A stretch of DNA of 64,000 bases from Zeimonas sp050187175 (GCA_050187175.1 JBFWXS010000003.1:62001-126000), one strand, 5' to 3'; counted from the stretch's first letter, positions 55,601 through 63,885 are shown. The notes: a model not told the origin generated them from the letters alone. Made by a program: numbers and translations.

Positions 55601-56386
55601 AAGCAGCTTCAAGTAAGACGAAACGTCGGTTTCGCCGATCAGGGCCATGCGCCGCTGCAGCCGGCGCTGTACGGTATTGGGCTTGTACTGCGTGAAATCG
55701 GCCTGGTAGACCTCGTTCAATAGTTCGAAGATCTTCTGCAGCGCGATCCGGGGCGCGATGGCCACCGCTTGCTCATCGTCTTCATGGGCCATGAAGTACG
55801 GGTGGCGGGCGATCTTGGCCAACTCGACTGCCATCTCCCGCGGCCGGAGAACCAGATCCACACAGCCGGTCTGGATGGCGGAGCTGGGCATGCCGTCGAA
55901 CGACGCGCTGGCGGGGTCCTGCGCCAGCGTGACGCCGGCGGCCGCCTTGATTTCCTTGACGCCTTCGGAGCCATCGCTGCCGGTCCCCGACAGCACGATG
56001 CCTATGGCCTTGCCGGGCCGCTGTTGCGCGATCGACTCGAAGAGAGCGTCCACCGGAAGATGCTTGACGCCCGTATGCGAACGCCGTGACAGCTTGAGCG
56101 TGTTGCCCACGAGCGTCATGATCGTATCGGGCGGAATCACGTAGGCGTGATCGGGCTCGATCGACTGTTCTTCCGCTACGCAGATCGGAATGGTGATGCG
56201 CTTGGCCAGGATCGCCGCCAGGTGGCTCTCATGGCGCGGATCCATGTGCGAAACGATGAGGTACGCGAGACCGAGATCCGGCCTCAGCGCTTCGAAGAGC
56301 TGGCTGATCGCCTCCAGCCCTCCTGCTGAAGCGCCAATACCCACCACGGGAACCGGCGTGCCGGGCAGTCGAGTCTGTGCGTGCAT
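52670..56386 (-). CDS. CheB-CheR-PAS-histidine kinase-receiver hybrid protein
   Basis: The roughly 1,238-residue signalling protein combines, in order, a CheB methylesterase domain (Ser20 in GASAGG, SHMDPRHESHL, GTGSDGSEG), a CheR methyltransferase (FFRENAIY, ACATGEEVYSLAI, CCNLLIYLDPGLQRRVLRHF), PAS-like domains, a long coiled coil (about 640-750, rich in EEL/ANEEL), a second PAS, HisKA (AHELRNPLAPI, His about 881), HATPase (NLLNNAGKYTD, GGLGIGLTLAKQIM) and a C-terminal receiver (Asp about 1166 in ILDIGLP). There is no membrane segment, so it is cytosolic. The ATG at 56386 is chosen over a GTG at 56404. Targets are unknown. Confidence 0.92.
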   Translation of the reverse strand: MHAQTRLPGTPVPVVGIGASAGGLEAISQLFEALRPDLGLAYLIVSHMDPRHESHLAAILAKRITIPICVAEEQSIEPDHAYVIPPDTIMTLVGNTLKLSRRSHTGVKHLPVDALFESIAQQRPGKAIGIVLSGTGSDGSEGVKEIKAAAGVTLAQDPASASFDGMPSSAIQTGCVDLVLRPREMAVELAKIARHPYFMAHEDDEQAVAIAPRIALQKIFELLNEVYQADFTQYKPNTVQRRLQRRMALIGETDVSSYLKLLQNNPVELAALYEDLLIRVTSFFRENAIYAELKQTILPELMSGRNQADPLRIWVPACATGEEVYSLAICLLEFLGEHAQQTSIQIFGTDLNETAIEQARQGSYPESIAERVSASRLRRYFVHENRQYRVSKQIRELCVFARQNVASDPPFSRMDLISCCNLLIYLDPGLQRRVLRHFHYALKPDGFLILGPAENPDEESQFFKRSTSNQRMIYRRARSARGSLDAVSLADPSRKPPTAAESSQPSFPDNSQVQRKADGLLLSRFAPASLLVDDRLNIVQFRGQTSPYLQHASGTASLNLHRVAHPGILLQLMPAIKAAQQSGSTVYKPDLRIETTNGQREGTVEVIPLREPATKACFCLILFDANNRPSKPEVRLEIPEIEKDVRIQQLEEELESLRDYLHATNEAYEAALEESRSAQEELQSANEEFVSGNEELVTTREELQASNEELTTANEELLSRSRELQVLNTELLRARKEADFQASYAESVIDTVAHPLLVLDQGLYIHRANHAFYDSFLTNPGATLNRRLFELGDGQWDIPELKRLLDQVLTANTPVHNYRVSHDFPGLGRRSVLVHARKVPAMDKRSARLLLAFEDVTASEDRLSDLRADDRRKDEFIAVLAHELRNPLAPIRTAVHLMTAKLKDDGMRRPLDVIDRQVSTMARLTDDLMDISRITRGQLSLTRKPLDLAQLLRNLAAATMPFMQQRGHQLVAVLPETAVVVNGDAIRLDQVFGNLLNNAGKYTDRGGHVELRLEATDEEAIVTVTDDGSGIAPDILPHVFDLFVQSETTRSRAEGGLGIGLTLAKQIMEAHGGIVAASSAGTGRGSKFTGRLPLAKEPLLPDPLKESAAPAANFRARKVLVVEDNVDAANTLAELLRTWGHEVALAYEGFSGIELARTFQPDVGILDIGLPTMTGYELAAQLRKLKPRNLYLIAVTGYGQAGDVKAARQAGFDMHIVKPLEVGSLQTLLASIPATQQH

Positions 56387-56755
56387 CGAGCTTGCTTTCA
56401 ACACGCCGCGTCAGGGTTGCAGTCAGTCATCGTTTGACCTGGAACATCGCACGATCATACGGGGTGAGCAATGTTCGCCGGAGCATGGCAGACGCCCGGC
56501 AAGGGGCGGCGGACGAGGGTACTTCCTGCGGGTCGCGGGAATGAGATTTGCTCGTCGTCATCCGCGCGCGGCATCCTATTCGCCTTCGCCTTCGCCTTCG
56601 CCTTCGCCACCGGCTATGGCCAGGTGCGGTCGACCCGCAGCGCTTTCGCGGCGTAGCGACGTTGGCCAAGCCCTATGGGTCCGCGCAGATCGCGGCTGTG
56701 CGGCCGGCAGAGGGGTGGCTGCCGGCAGGGCCGGCAGGAGCTGACTCCGGCGTCG
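56387..56755. other. Intergenic gap without a supported gene
   Basis: This 369-base stretch between the hybrid kinase and the ornithine-cyclodeaminase-family gene holds only short frames with poor codon bias. It contains the promoter region of the hybrid kinase gene and the TTCGCC repeat at 56579-56608. No clear promoter or hairpin was identified. Confidence 0.6.
56579..56608. repeat. Hexanucleotide tandem repeat (TTCGCC)x5
   Basis: Five exact copies of TTCGCC, 30 bases, lie in the gap upstream of the hybrid kinase gene. Slippage here could alter spacing in the promoter region. Confidence 0.9.
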
Positions 56756-57868
56756 TCATTCCCGGCGAGGCGGGACCGCCGCACCGGTGCGCCGACTGTC
56801 GCGGACCTCCTCCCACGCCAGGCGGCTCGCGGCAAGATCCCACAGCGCGTGGCCGACGCTCTTGAACACGATGGGTCCGGTGTTCGCCGTCGTGCCGGCG
56901 GCCGCTGCGGAGCCGGTTTCCAATCCGGCGGCAGTTGCTGCTGCTGCTTCGGCTTTGGTTCCGGCTTCGGTTCCGAACAGATGCTGCTCCAGCGATCTTA
57001 CGCGCCGCCAGTCGATGCCCGCCTGCAGCAGATCGCCGGCTTCGTGCCGCGCCCCCGGCAGATCGTCGACGAAGACGGCGGCGCGCTGCAGCAGCGCCGC
57101 GGGCAGCTCGCACATCTGCGGCTTGAACGCGCCGACGGCTGCGATGAAGCCGCTGAAGCGCGCCTCGTCGTCGAACAATGGCTGCGTGCTGTTCGTGGCG
57201 GTGACGACCAGATCGCTGTCGGCTAATGCGTCGGCCAATGCGTCGGCCGCCGCCGTGCTCGATGCCCCGCCCTTCGATGCTGCCATGTCCGATGCTGTGA
57301 AGCCCGATGCCGCGGCGTTCGGCGCTGCTACGGCGCTGCAATCCAGGCCGCGGCTGCGCGCTTCGGCGGCGAGCGCTTCGGCATTCGCCGGCGTGCGGGC
57401 CGCGATGCGGATGCGGCGCGGCGCGAGCAGTTCGGAGAACGCATCGAGATGCGCGCGTGCCTGCGGTCCGGCGCCGATGATCAGCAGCCGATCGCGGCGC
57501 GGCGGCGCCAGCTCCAGTGCGGCCAGCGCCGACAGCGCGGCGGTGCGTCGCGCGGTGAGCGTGGGGCCGTCGAGAAGCAGCAGGCGTTCCCCGTCATCGG
57601 CGCGCATCAGCAGGATCTCGCCGCGCAGGTTCGGCAGGCCGCGCGCCGGGTTGCCGTCGTGCAGCGTGGCGAGCTTGGTGGCGGCGAACTCGCCGTCGCT
57701 GGCCGGCATCACGAGCAGCACGCCGCCGGGCAGCGGCAGCGCGAGGCGGTCGGGCGCGTGGGCGCTGCCGTCGACCCGGCGTCGCAGCATGCGGCGCAGC
57801 GCTTCGGCCAGTGCGGGCCACGGCAGCGCGGCGGCGGTCCGGGCGGCGTCGAGCTGGCGCAGCGTCAC
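56756..57868 (-). CDS. Ornithine cyclodeaminase / mu-crystallin family reductase
   Basis: The 370-residue Rossmann-fold protein has the NAD(P)-binding motif LIIGAGPQARAHLDAF and the N-terminal GEFAATKLATLHDGNPARGLPNLRGEILLM, as in ornithine cyclodeaminase, alanine dehydrogenase and pyrroline/piperideine-2-carboxylate reductases. The last activity fits many bacterial members. Two Ala-rich insertions (about residues 180-215 and 310-330) make it longer than the usual 310-330. A GTG at 57868 is the start. It lies 19 bases after phhA in the same direction. Confidence 0.85.
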   Translation of the reverse strand: MTLRQLDAARTAAALPWPALAEALRRMLRRRVDGSAHAPDRLALPLPGGVLLVMPASDGEFAATKLATLHDGNPARGLPNLRGEILLMRADDGERLLLLDGPTLTARRTAALSALAALELAPPRRDRLLIIGAGPQARAHLDAFSELLAPRRIRIAARTPANAEALAAEARSRGLDCSAVAAPNAAASGFTASDMAASKGGASSTAAADALADALADSDLVVTATNSTQPLFDDEARFSGFIAAVGAFKPQMCELPAALLQRAAVFVDDLPGARHEAGDLLQAGIDWRRVRSLEQHLFGTEAGTKAEAAAATAAGLETGSAAAAGTTANTGPIVFKSVGHALWDLAASRLAWEEVRDSRRTGAAVPPRRE

Positions 57869-57887
57869 GTCGGGAACGCGTTCAAGA

Positions 57888-58742
57888 TCAGGGCTCCAGC
57901 TCCGGCAGCCGCGCCAGCGCGCGGTACAGCAGCGAGATGTCGGGTGCGGTCTCCTCGAACAGCTGCTCGAACGAGTCGACGATGAAATAGGTCTTCTGCA
58001 GATCGTCGATCAGATAGCGCGTCTGCATCGTCTCGATCAGGTCGAAGCGTCGGCGGTGCGGCTGCGGCGATTCGATTGCATAGCGGATCTCGGCGGGAGA
58101 CGACAGGATGCCGGCGCCGTACGCGCGCACGCCTTCGGCTTCGCGGATCAGGCCGAACTCGATCGTGTACCAGTACAGCCGCGCGAGATACTTGAGTCCG
58201 CCCAGCCGCTGCGCCTTCAGTCCGCCTTCGCCATAGGCCTGCAGATAGTCGGCAATGATGGGATCGAACAGCAGCGGCACGTGGCCGAAGAAATCGTGGA
58301 ACAGGTCAGGCTCGACGATGTAGTCGAACTCGTGCGGCTCGCGGATCCAGACCGTGACCGGGAACTGGCGCTGCGCCAGGTGGCCGAAGAACACCTCGTC
58401 GGGCAGCAGGCCGGGCACCGGCACCAGGCGCCAGCGAGTGGCTTGCGTCAGCTGGCGGTTGACGTCGTCGAAGCGCGGAATGGCATCGCCGAAGTCGAGC
58501 CGCTCCAGCGCCTGCGTGAAGGCCGTGCAGGCGCGGCCCGGCAGCAGGCCGAGCTGCCGTGCGTACAGGCGCTGCCATACGTCCTGGTGCGCCGCCGTAT
58601 AGGCGGCATAGTCCTGCTCGACCGTGTAGTCGCTGCCTATCGATGCATAGTTGCCGCGCAGTCCGTGCGAGGAGCGGGCTGCGACGTCGTCGAGGAAGTC
58701 GCCGGTGGCCATGGCAGTTTGCAGTTCGTCATGCCGATTCAT
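57888..58742 (-). CDS. phhA: Phenylalanine 4-hydroxylase
   Basis: The 284-residue enzyme hydroxylates phenylalanine to tyrosine with tetrahydropterin and oxygen. The iron ligands are His149, His154 (HDFFGH) and Glu195 (WYTIEFGL). The N-terminus lacks a regulatory ACT domain, as in the short bacterial form. It is followed by the ornithine-cyclodeaminase-family gene on the same strand. No sigma-54 promoter or PhhR site was seen upstream. Confidence 0.96.
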   Translation of the reverse strand: MNRHDELQTAMATGDFLDDVAARSSHGLRGNYASIGSDYTVEQDYAAYTAAHQDVWQRLYARQLGLLPGRACTAFTQALERLDFGDAIPRFDDVNRQLTQATRWRLVPVPGLLPDEVFFGHLAQRQFPVTVWIREPHEFDYIVEPDLFHDFFGHVPLLFDPIIADYLQAYGEGGLKAQRLGGLKYLARLYWYTIEFGLIREAEGVRAYGAGILSSPAEIRYAIESPQPHRRRFDLIETMQTRYLIDDLQKTYFIVDSFEQLFEETAPDISLLYRALARLPELEP

Positions 58743-58814
58743 TCATTCTACGAGACCTGAGGTCCCGACAACGCGGTATGCTGTTTCGTCAGTCATGATT
58801 TTCGGGAGACAGGC

Positions 58815-59468
58815 ATGCCAGTGCAGCGGATAGACATCGTGTCCGACGTCGTCTGCCCATGGTGCTATATCGGCAAGCGCCAGCTCGAGGAGGCCCTTCA
58901 GCGCTGGCGCGAGGCGCGGCCGCAGGAGCCGGCGCCCGTGGTGGCCTGGCATCCGTTTCAGCTCAGCCCGGAGACGCCGATCGAGGGCGTCGATCGCGAC
59001 GCCTACATGCAGGCCAAGTTCGGTACCGCCGACCTGTCGCGCATGCATGCGCGGATCGAGCCGGCCGCCTCCGCGGTGGGATTGAAGCTGAACTTCGATC
59101 GCATCGGCCGGCAGCCGAACACCCGGCCGGCGCACGCGTTGATCGCGGCCTGCGAGCTCGGCGCGCCGCAGGAACGGATGGTCGAGGCGCTGTTCCGCGG
59201 CTTCTTCGTCGACGGCGTGGATCTGTCGAATCCTGACACGCTAGTGGAGCTGGCGGTCAGCGCCGGCTTGCCGCGGCAGGCGGCGCGCGGCCTGGTCGAC
59301 GATGCCGCGACGCTCGACGCGGTGGCGCAGGCCGACCGCGAGCTGCGCTCGATGGGGATCTCCGGGGTGCCGTTCTTCGTCGTCGACCAGAAGGTCGGCG
59401 TCAGCGGTGCGCAGGGTGCCGATGCGCTGTATGCGGCACTGGAGCGGGCCGACGCTCAGGCCGGGTGA
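58815..59468 (+). CDS. DsbA-family FrnE-like oxidoreductase
   Basis: The 217-residue thioredoxin-fold protein has the motif VCPWCYIG with Cys14 and Cys17, followed by the inserted helical domain of FrnE-type proteins (HPFQLSPETP, NTRPAHALIAAC). The GVPFFVV segment holds the cis-Pro. There is no signal peptide, so it works in the cytosol as a disulfide reductase/isomerase or a 2-hydroxychromene-isomerase-like enzyme. The ATG at 58815 follows GGGAGA. Confidence 0.9.
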   Translation: MPVQRIDIVSDVVCPWCYIGKRQLEEALQRWREARPQEPAPVVAWHPFQLSPETPIEGVDRDAYMQAKFGTADLSRMHARIEPAASAVGLKLNFDRIGRQPNTRPAHALIAACELGAPQERMVEALFRGFFVDGVDLSNPDTLVELAVSAGLPRQAARGLVDDAATLDAVAQADRELRSMGISGVPFFVVDQKVGVSGAQGADALYAALERADAQAG

Positions 59469-59540
59469 GCGGTGCCGATGGCGTGAGCGGTGCCGGAGAC
59501 GGCGGATGGCGCCGGCGGGCCGCCGCCGCCCCGCAGCGGC

Positions 59541-60317
59541 TCACTTCTCGACGAAGGCCTTCTCGATGACGTAGTGGCCCGGTGCGCCGGTATGCGGCGA
59601 GACCTGGAAGCCGCGCGAGTTCAGCAGCGCGCACAGGTCGCTGAGCATGGCCGGGCTGCCGCACAGCATGGCGCGGTCGTTGGCCGGGTCCAGCGGCGGC
59701 AGGCCGATGTCGGCCGCCAGCTTGCCGGAGTCCAGCAGCTCGGTGATGCGGCCCTGATGCGTGAACGGCTCGCGCGTCACCGTGGGGTAGTAGATCAGCT
59801 TCTCGCGCACCGAATCGCCGAAGAACTCGTTCTCGGGCAGTTCGCCGGTGATGTAGTCGGCGTAGGCCAGTTCGCTGACGCGGCGCACGCCGTGCACGAG
59901 CACCACCTTGTCGAAGCGTTCGTAGACGCCGGGGTCCTTGATGATGGACATGAACGGCGCCAGGCCCGTGCCGGTGGCCAGCAGATACAGATGCTTGCCG
60001 GGCAGCAGGTCGTCGGTGATCAGCGTGCCGACCGGCTTGCGGCTGACCAGCACCTTGTCGCCGACCTTCAGATGCTGCAGCCGCGAGGTCAGCGGGCCGT
60101 TAGGCACCTTGATGCTGAGGAACTCGAGATGATCCTCGTAGTTGGCGCTGGCGATGCTGTAGGCGCGCATCAGCGGCCGGCCTTCCACTTCGAGCCCGAT
60201 CATTACGAAATGCCCGTTGTGGAACCGCAGCGATTGATCCCGCGTGGTGCGGAAGCTGAACAACGTGTCGTTCCAGTGATGGACGGCGGTCACGGTCTCG
60301 GTGTTATAGGCGGCCAC
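59541..60317 (-). CDS. fpr: Ferredoxin-NADP reductase
   Basis: The FAD enzyme moves electrons between NADPH and ferredoxin or flavodoxin. It has RAYSIASANYEDHLEF for FAD, ATGTGLAPFMSIIKDP for NADP, and the C-terminal YVIEKAFVEK of the family. A GTG at 60317 gives 258 residues, the normal length, with a protein opening VAAYNTETVTAVHHWND. An ATG at 60419 would add 34 residues of weaker codon bias; neither has a strong ribosome binding site. It faces rpoN across 364 bases. Confidence 0.92.
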   Translation of the reverse strand: MAAYNTETVTAVHHWNDTLFSFRTTRDQSLRFHNGHFVMIGLEVEGRPLMRAYSIASANYEDHLEFLSIKVPNGPLTSRLQHLKVGDKVLVSRKPVGTLITDDLLPGKHLYLLATGTGLAPFMSIIKDPGVYERFDKVVLVHGVRRVSELAYADYITGELPENEFFGDSVREKLIYYPTVTREPFTHQGRITELLDSGKLAADIGLPPLDPANDRAMLCGSPAMLSDLCALLNSRGFQVSPHTGAPGHYVIEKAFVEK

Positions 60318-60593
60318 GGCTGAATCTGCTCGAAAGGATGACGAAGCGAAAGCAAAGGACGCGGCGCCATGCCGCGAACCGGCGACCTTAGCCGGCGCTG
60401 CGAGCGTCGGCACGCTCATTCATGACGCGAGAAAGCTTATTCCGCCGGCCGCCGACCCGGGCTGCAGATAAGAACAGTTGTCATTTTACCGCGCTGACGG
60501 AAAGACCGCCCGGACGACTGTCGAGCGCGTGGCGTTCTTACTTCCGGCCGGGCAGGATTACCGGGATTGTCGCCGGTCCGAGTTCCGTAAGGT

Positions 60594-60609
60594 ATTGATT
60601 CTCATCAAT
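60594..60609. promoter_or_regulatory. Palindrome ATTGAT-TCTC-ATCAAT, Fur-box-like
   Basis: A perfect 6-base inverted repeat with a 4-base spacer ends 8 bases before the -24 element of rpoN. The core TGATTCTCAT is shared with many iron (Fur) boxes. It may also be an activator or IHF-adjacent site. Confidence 0.55.
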
Positions 60610-60617
60610 TTCGGGAC

Positions 60618-60632
60618 TGGCACACGACTTGC
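60618..60632 (+). promoter_or_regulatory. Sigma-54 (-24/-12) promoter upstream of rpoN
   Basis: TGGCAC-N5-TTGC, with the GG and GC dinucleotides 10 bases apart, matches the sigma-54 consensus. The start of transcription is predicted near 60644, about 38 bases before the rpoN ATG. It implies that RpoN drives its own gene. Confidence 0.75.
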
Positions 60633-60681
60633 GATTCTCTGCTGGCTAAACCAAGACCCAAGACACAGTCGGAGAATCTCG

Positions 60682-62109
60682 ATGCAAGCAATCGGTCTGC
60701 ATTTGCGTACCAGCCAGAACACCACGCTTTCGCCGCAGATGCAACAAGGCCTGAAGATCCTGCAGATGTCGGCGCTCGAACTCGAGCAGCAAGTGCTGCA
60801 GGCATTGAACAGCAATGCACTGCTTGAAATGGAGAATGGTGAAGCCGGCGAGGAAGCGTCGGCGGACAGCGGCGAGACCGAGCAGGCCGAGGCACAATCG
60901 GAGGCCAGCGACCCGATGGAGGGGCTGCTCGAGATGTCGTGGAGCGGCACCAGCAGCGGCTCCGACGACGGCGAGCACGATGATCCGATCCTTCTTGCGC
61001 CGGACCGCCCGTCGCTGCGCGATCATCTGCTGCAGCAGGTGAACGTCAGTCATCTGAGCGAGCGTGACGCGATGATGGCGCGGCTCATCGTCGAGGCGCT
61101 CGACGAGGACGGCTATCTGCGCGATTCGTTCGACGAGATCCTGCAGATCGCGCCGCCCGAGCTCGAAGTGGCCGAAGCCGAGCTGCGCATGGCGCTGTGC
61201 TTCATCCAGAGCATGGACCCCGTGGGCGTCGGCGCCCGCTCGGTGGCCGAGTGCCTGAGCCTGCAGCTGAAGGCCAAGCCCGACGATCAGCCCGGACGCT
61301 CGCTGGCGCTGCGCATCGTCGACGAGCATCTGGACCTGCTGGCCGCGCACGACACGCTGCGGCTCACGAAAGCACTTGACTGCACCGAGGAGGCGCTGGG
61401 TGTTGCCAACCAGCTCATACAGCGACTGTCGCCGCGGCCGGCGGCTGCGTTCGGCAGCGACGATCATCGCTACGTCATTCCCGACGTGGTGGTCCGCAAG
61501 CAGCGCGGTAAGTGGATCGCGATGCCGAATCCGGAAGCGACGCCGAGGCTGCGCATCAATCGGCTCTACGCCGATGCGGTACAGCGCAGCCGCGGCTGGT
61601 CGAACACGCCGATGGGCGCGCAGCTGGCCGAGGCGCGCTGGCTGATGCGCAGCATCGCGCAGCGCGCCGATACGATCCTGAAAGTGGCACAGGCCATCGT
61701 CGCCGAGCAGCAGCGCTTCTTCGATTACGGCGACATCGCGATCAAGCCGCTGCATCTGCGCGACATCGCGCAGAAGGTCGGGGTACACGAGTCGACGGTC
61801 TCGCGCGTGACCAACGGCAAGTACATGAGTTCGCCGCGCGGCATGATCGAGTTCAAGCACTTCTTCGGCAGCCGGCTCACCGACGACGACGGCTTCCGCT
61901 GCTCGTCGCGTGCGATCCAGTCGCTGATCCGGGACATCATTGCGGCCGAACAGGCGCAGCAGCCGCTGTCGGACATCAAGGTGACGCGGATGCTGGAGAA
62001 GCGCGGCGTCAACGTGGCGCGCCGCACGGTGACCAAGTATCGCGACGCGCTCGGCATTCCGCCGGTGGAGGCTCGCCGGCTGAAGGCGCTGGCCGAGGCC
62101 AACGCCTGA
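60682..62109 (+). CDS. rpoN: RNA polymerase sigma-54 factor
   Basis: The 475-residue sigma-54 protein has the Gln-rich activator-interacting N-terminus (TLSPQMQQGLKILQMSALEL), an acidic region (about residues 55-105), the core-binding domain, an HTH (IAQKVGVHESTVSRVTNGKYM) and the RpoN box ARRTVTKYRD (446-455), which reads the -24 element. The ATG at 60682 has GGAG 8 bases upstream. It is convergent with a sigma-54 activator gene across a short hairpin. Confidence 0.97.
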   Translation: MQAIGLHLRTSQNTTLSPQMQQGLKILQMSALELEQQVLQALNSNALLEMENGEAGEEASADSGETEQAEAQSEASDPMEGLLEMSWSGTSSGSDDGEHDDPILLAPDRPSLRDHLLQQVNVSHLSERDAMMARLIVEALDEDGYLRDSFDEILQIAPPELEVAEAELRMALCFIQSMDPVGVGARSVAECLSLQLKAKPDDQPGRSLALRIVDEHLDLLAAHDTLRLTKALDCTEEALGVANQLIQRLSPRPAAAFGSDDHRYVIPDVVVRKQRGKWIAMPNPEATPRLRINRLYADAVQRSRGWSNTPMGAQLAEARWLMRSIAQRADTILKVAQAIVAEQQRFFDYGDIAIKPLHLRDIAQKVGVHESTVSRVTNGKYMSSPRGMIEFKHFFGSRLTDDDGFRCSSRAIQSLIRDIIAAEQAQQPLSDIKVTRMLEKRGVNVARRTVTKYRDALGIPPVEARRLKALAEANA

Positions 62110-62130
62110 GCGCCAGCTAGTCTCTCGCGA

Positions 62131-62155
62131 GCGGCGCCGCCTCAGTCGGCGCCGC
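62131..62155. terminator. Hairpin between rpoN and the convergent activator gene
   Basis: GCGGCGCCG (62131-62139), a 7-base loop and CGGCGCCGC (62147-62155), then TTTC. The stop codon of the minus-strand activator lies in the loop. It could act as a bidirectional rho-independent terminator; the T tract is short. Confidence 0.55.
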
Positions 62156-63722
62156 TTTCGCGTTCGTAGGTCTTCAGGCGGTTGTACAGCGTCTTGGGAC
62201 TGACGCCGAGCATTTCCGACGCGCGTTCGCGATGGCCGCCGCAGTGGGCGAGCGTAGCGAGGATCAGCCGGCGCTCGGCCTCCGCGATCGACATGCCGAC
62301 GGCGATGTCCAGCGCAGGGGCATCGCCGCGCGCCGCGGCGGCCGTGCCGTCCTGGGCAGCCTTGCCGGCCGCTACCGCCGCGTCGGGCCCCGCGCCGGCA
62401 GCGGAGCCCGCGCCGAGGGGCGCGAAGGCCGGCGCATGCAGCGCGGCCGCGGGGTTTGCATGAGCGGCTGCCGTGGCCGCGCCATCCGATGCAGCCACTG
62501 TGCCGGATAAGGCATCGGGCGCCTGGCCGCCGCGTACCGCCGGGGCCGATTCGGGAATCGGCGTCGCATGGTCGAACGGCAGGCTGTCGGCGTCGATGAG
62601 ATCCTTCTCGGCCAGGATGAAGCCGCGGTGCACGGCGTTGCGCAGCTCGCGGACATTGCCCGGCCAGTGATACGACTTCAGTGCAGCGATCGCGCTTTCC
62701 GACAGGCGCTTGGTGGCGCCTTCCCGTTCATTCAGGCCGGCCAGGAAGTGCTCGGCGAGCAGGTCCACGTCCTCGAGCCGCTCGCGCAGCGCCGGCAGGT
62801 GGATGGGGAACACGTTGAGCCGGTAGTACAGGTCTTCGCGCAGGCGGCCGCTGGCGACGGCTTCGGTCGGCACGCGATTGGTCGCGGCGACGATCCGCAC
62901 GTCGGTGGTCACGGGTTCGTCGGAGCCGACGCGCGTGAACATGCCGGTTTCGAGCACGCGCAGCAGCTTGACCTGCAGCTCCAGCGGCATCTCGGTGATC
63001 TCGTCGAGGAACAGCGTACCGCCGTCGGCACGCTCGAAGAATCCGCGATGCTGGCGCAGGGCGCCGGTGAAGCTGCCTTTCTCGTGGCCGAACAACTCGC
63101 TTTCGATCAGCTGCGGCGAGATCGCGCCGCAGTTGACGGCCAGGAACGGCGCTCGCGAACGCTTCGACAGATCATGGATGGTCTGCGCGACGACTTCCTT
63201 GCCGGTGCCGCTCTCGCCGGTGATCAGCGCGGTGACCGCGGTCGGCGCGACGCGTCCGATCTGGCGATAGATCTCCTGCATCACGGTCGAACGGCCCCAC
63301 AGCCGGCCGAAGCGGCCGCTGGCTTCGGCATGATCGCGTTCGTCGTTCAAGCGCCCGCGCGTCTCGGCGCCGCGATTGGCGCGGCCCAGGATGTTGCGCA
63401 GGCGGGAGACGTTGACCGGCTTGAGCAGATAGTCGGCGGCGCCCAGCCGCAGCGCCTGGATCGAGGTCTCGAGGCTGGCATGGCCGGTGATGAGGACGAT
63501 CTCGCAGCTTTCGTTGCGGTCGAGTGATTCGAACAGCTCCATGCCGGAGCCGTCGGGCAGCGACAGGTCGAGCAGCACCACGTCGGGCTGCCGGAAAACG
63601 AACTGCTGACGCGCATCGTGCAGACTGCCCGCGGTAGCGGTCGAAAAACCTTCGGCCGCCACCAGCTCGGCCAGCATGTCGGCCGAATTCGGGTCGTCTT
63701 CGACGATCAAGGCGTGAGGCAA
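62142..63722 (-). CDS. NtrC-family sigma-54-dependent response regulator
   Basis: The roughly 526-residue protein has a receiver domain (HALIVEDDPNSADML, phospho-Asp in VVLLDLSLP), an AAA+ domain with Walker A GESGTGKE, a GSFTGA loop (variant of GAFTGA that contacts sigma-54) and DEITEMP, and a Fis-type HTH (HRERASEMLGVSPKTLYNRLKTY). An Ala-rich linker of about 70 residues precedes the HTH. A TTG at 63722 with GGAGG 5 bases upstream is the best start; an ATG at 63788 would add 22 residues with no ribosome binding site. A partner kinase is not adjacent; the receiver fragment at 63886 may be its partner. Confidence 0.92.
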   Translation of the reverse strand: MPHALIVEDDPNSADMLAELVAAEGFSTATAGSLHDARQQFVFRQPDVVLLDLSLPDGSGMELFESLDRNESCEIVLITGHASLETSIQALRLGAADYLLKPVNVSRLRNILGRANRGAETRGRLNDERDHAEASGRFGRLWGRSTVMQEIYRQIGRVAPTAVTALITGESGTGKEVVAQTIHDLSKRSRAPFLAVNCGAISPQLIESELFGHEKGSFTGALRQHRGFFERADGGTLFLDEITEMPLELQVKLLRVLETGMFTRVGSDEPVTTDVRIVAATNRVPTEAVASGRLREDLYYRLNVFPIHLPALRERLEDVDLLAEHFLAGLNEREGATKRLSESAIAALKSYHWPGNVRELRNAVHRGFILAEKDLIDADSLPFDHATPIPESAPAVRGGQAPDALSGTVAASDGAATAAAHANPAAALHAPAFAPLGAGSAAGAGPDAAVAAGKAAQDGTAAAARGDAPALDIAVGMSIAEAERRLILATLAHCGGHRERASEMLGVSPKTLYNRLKTYERESGAD

Positions 63723-63885
63723 CGGAACCTCCGTATCGAACAGGGAAAGGATGGAATGATGAGCCGCCGACTCGTCAGGCCACCGCATCGAACCGAAGCA
63801 GGATAGCAGGGGGATGTCGAGCCCAACAACTTAACCGGACTGGCGCTCCAGACGCCGGTGGCCAGGGGCGGCACGCGGTGGTGAT

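Larger units (their letters stand above)
60318..60681. other. Divergent regulatory gap between fpr and rpoN
   Basis: The gap holds the Fur-like palindrome (60594-60609) and the sigma-54 promoter (60618-60632) before rpoN. The part next to fpr (60318-60419) may be leader or a short N-terminal extension. No other gene is supported. Confidence 0.6.

Noticed and set aside
56427..56744. Short frames in the 56.4-56.7 kb gap
   Set aside because: The encoded proteins are low-complexity (Arg runs or Phe-Ala runs from the TTCGCC repeat) and have no ribosome binding site of note.
60318..60419. Longer fpr reading frame from 60419
   Set aside because: It adds 34 residues beyond the normal 258-residue length with weaker codon bias. 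It is not ruled out.
60478..60681. Upstream extension of the rpoN frame
   Set aside because: The extension would cover the sigma-54 promoter, while the ATG at 60682 has a ribosome binding site and the conserved RpoN N-terminus.
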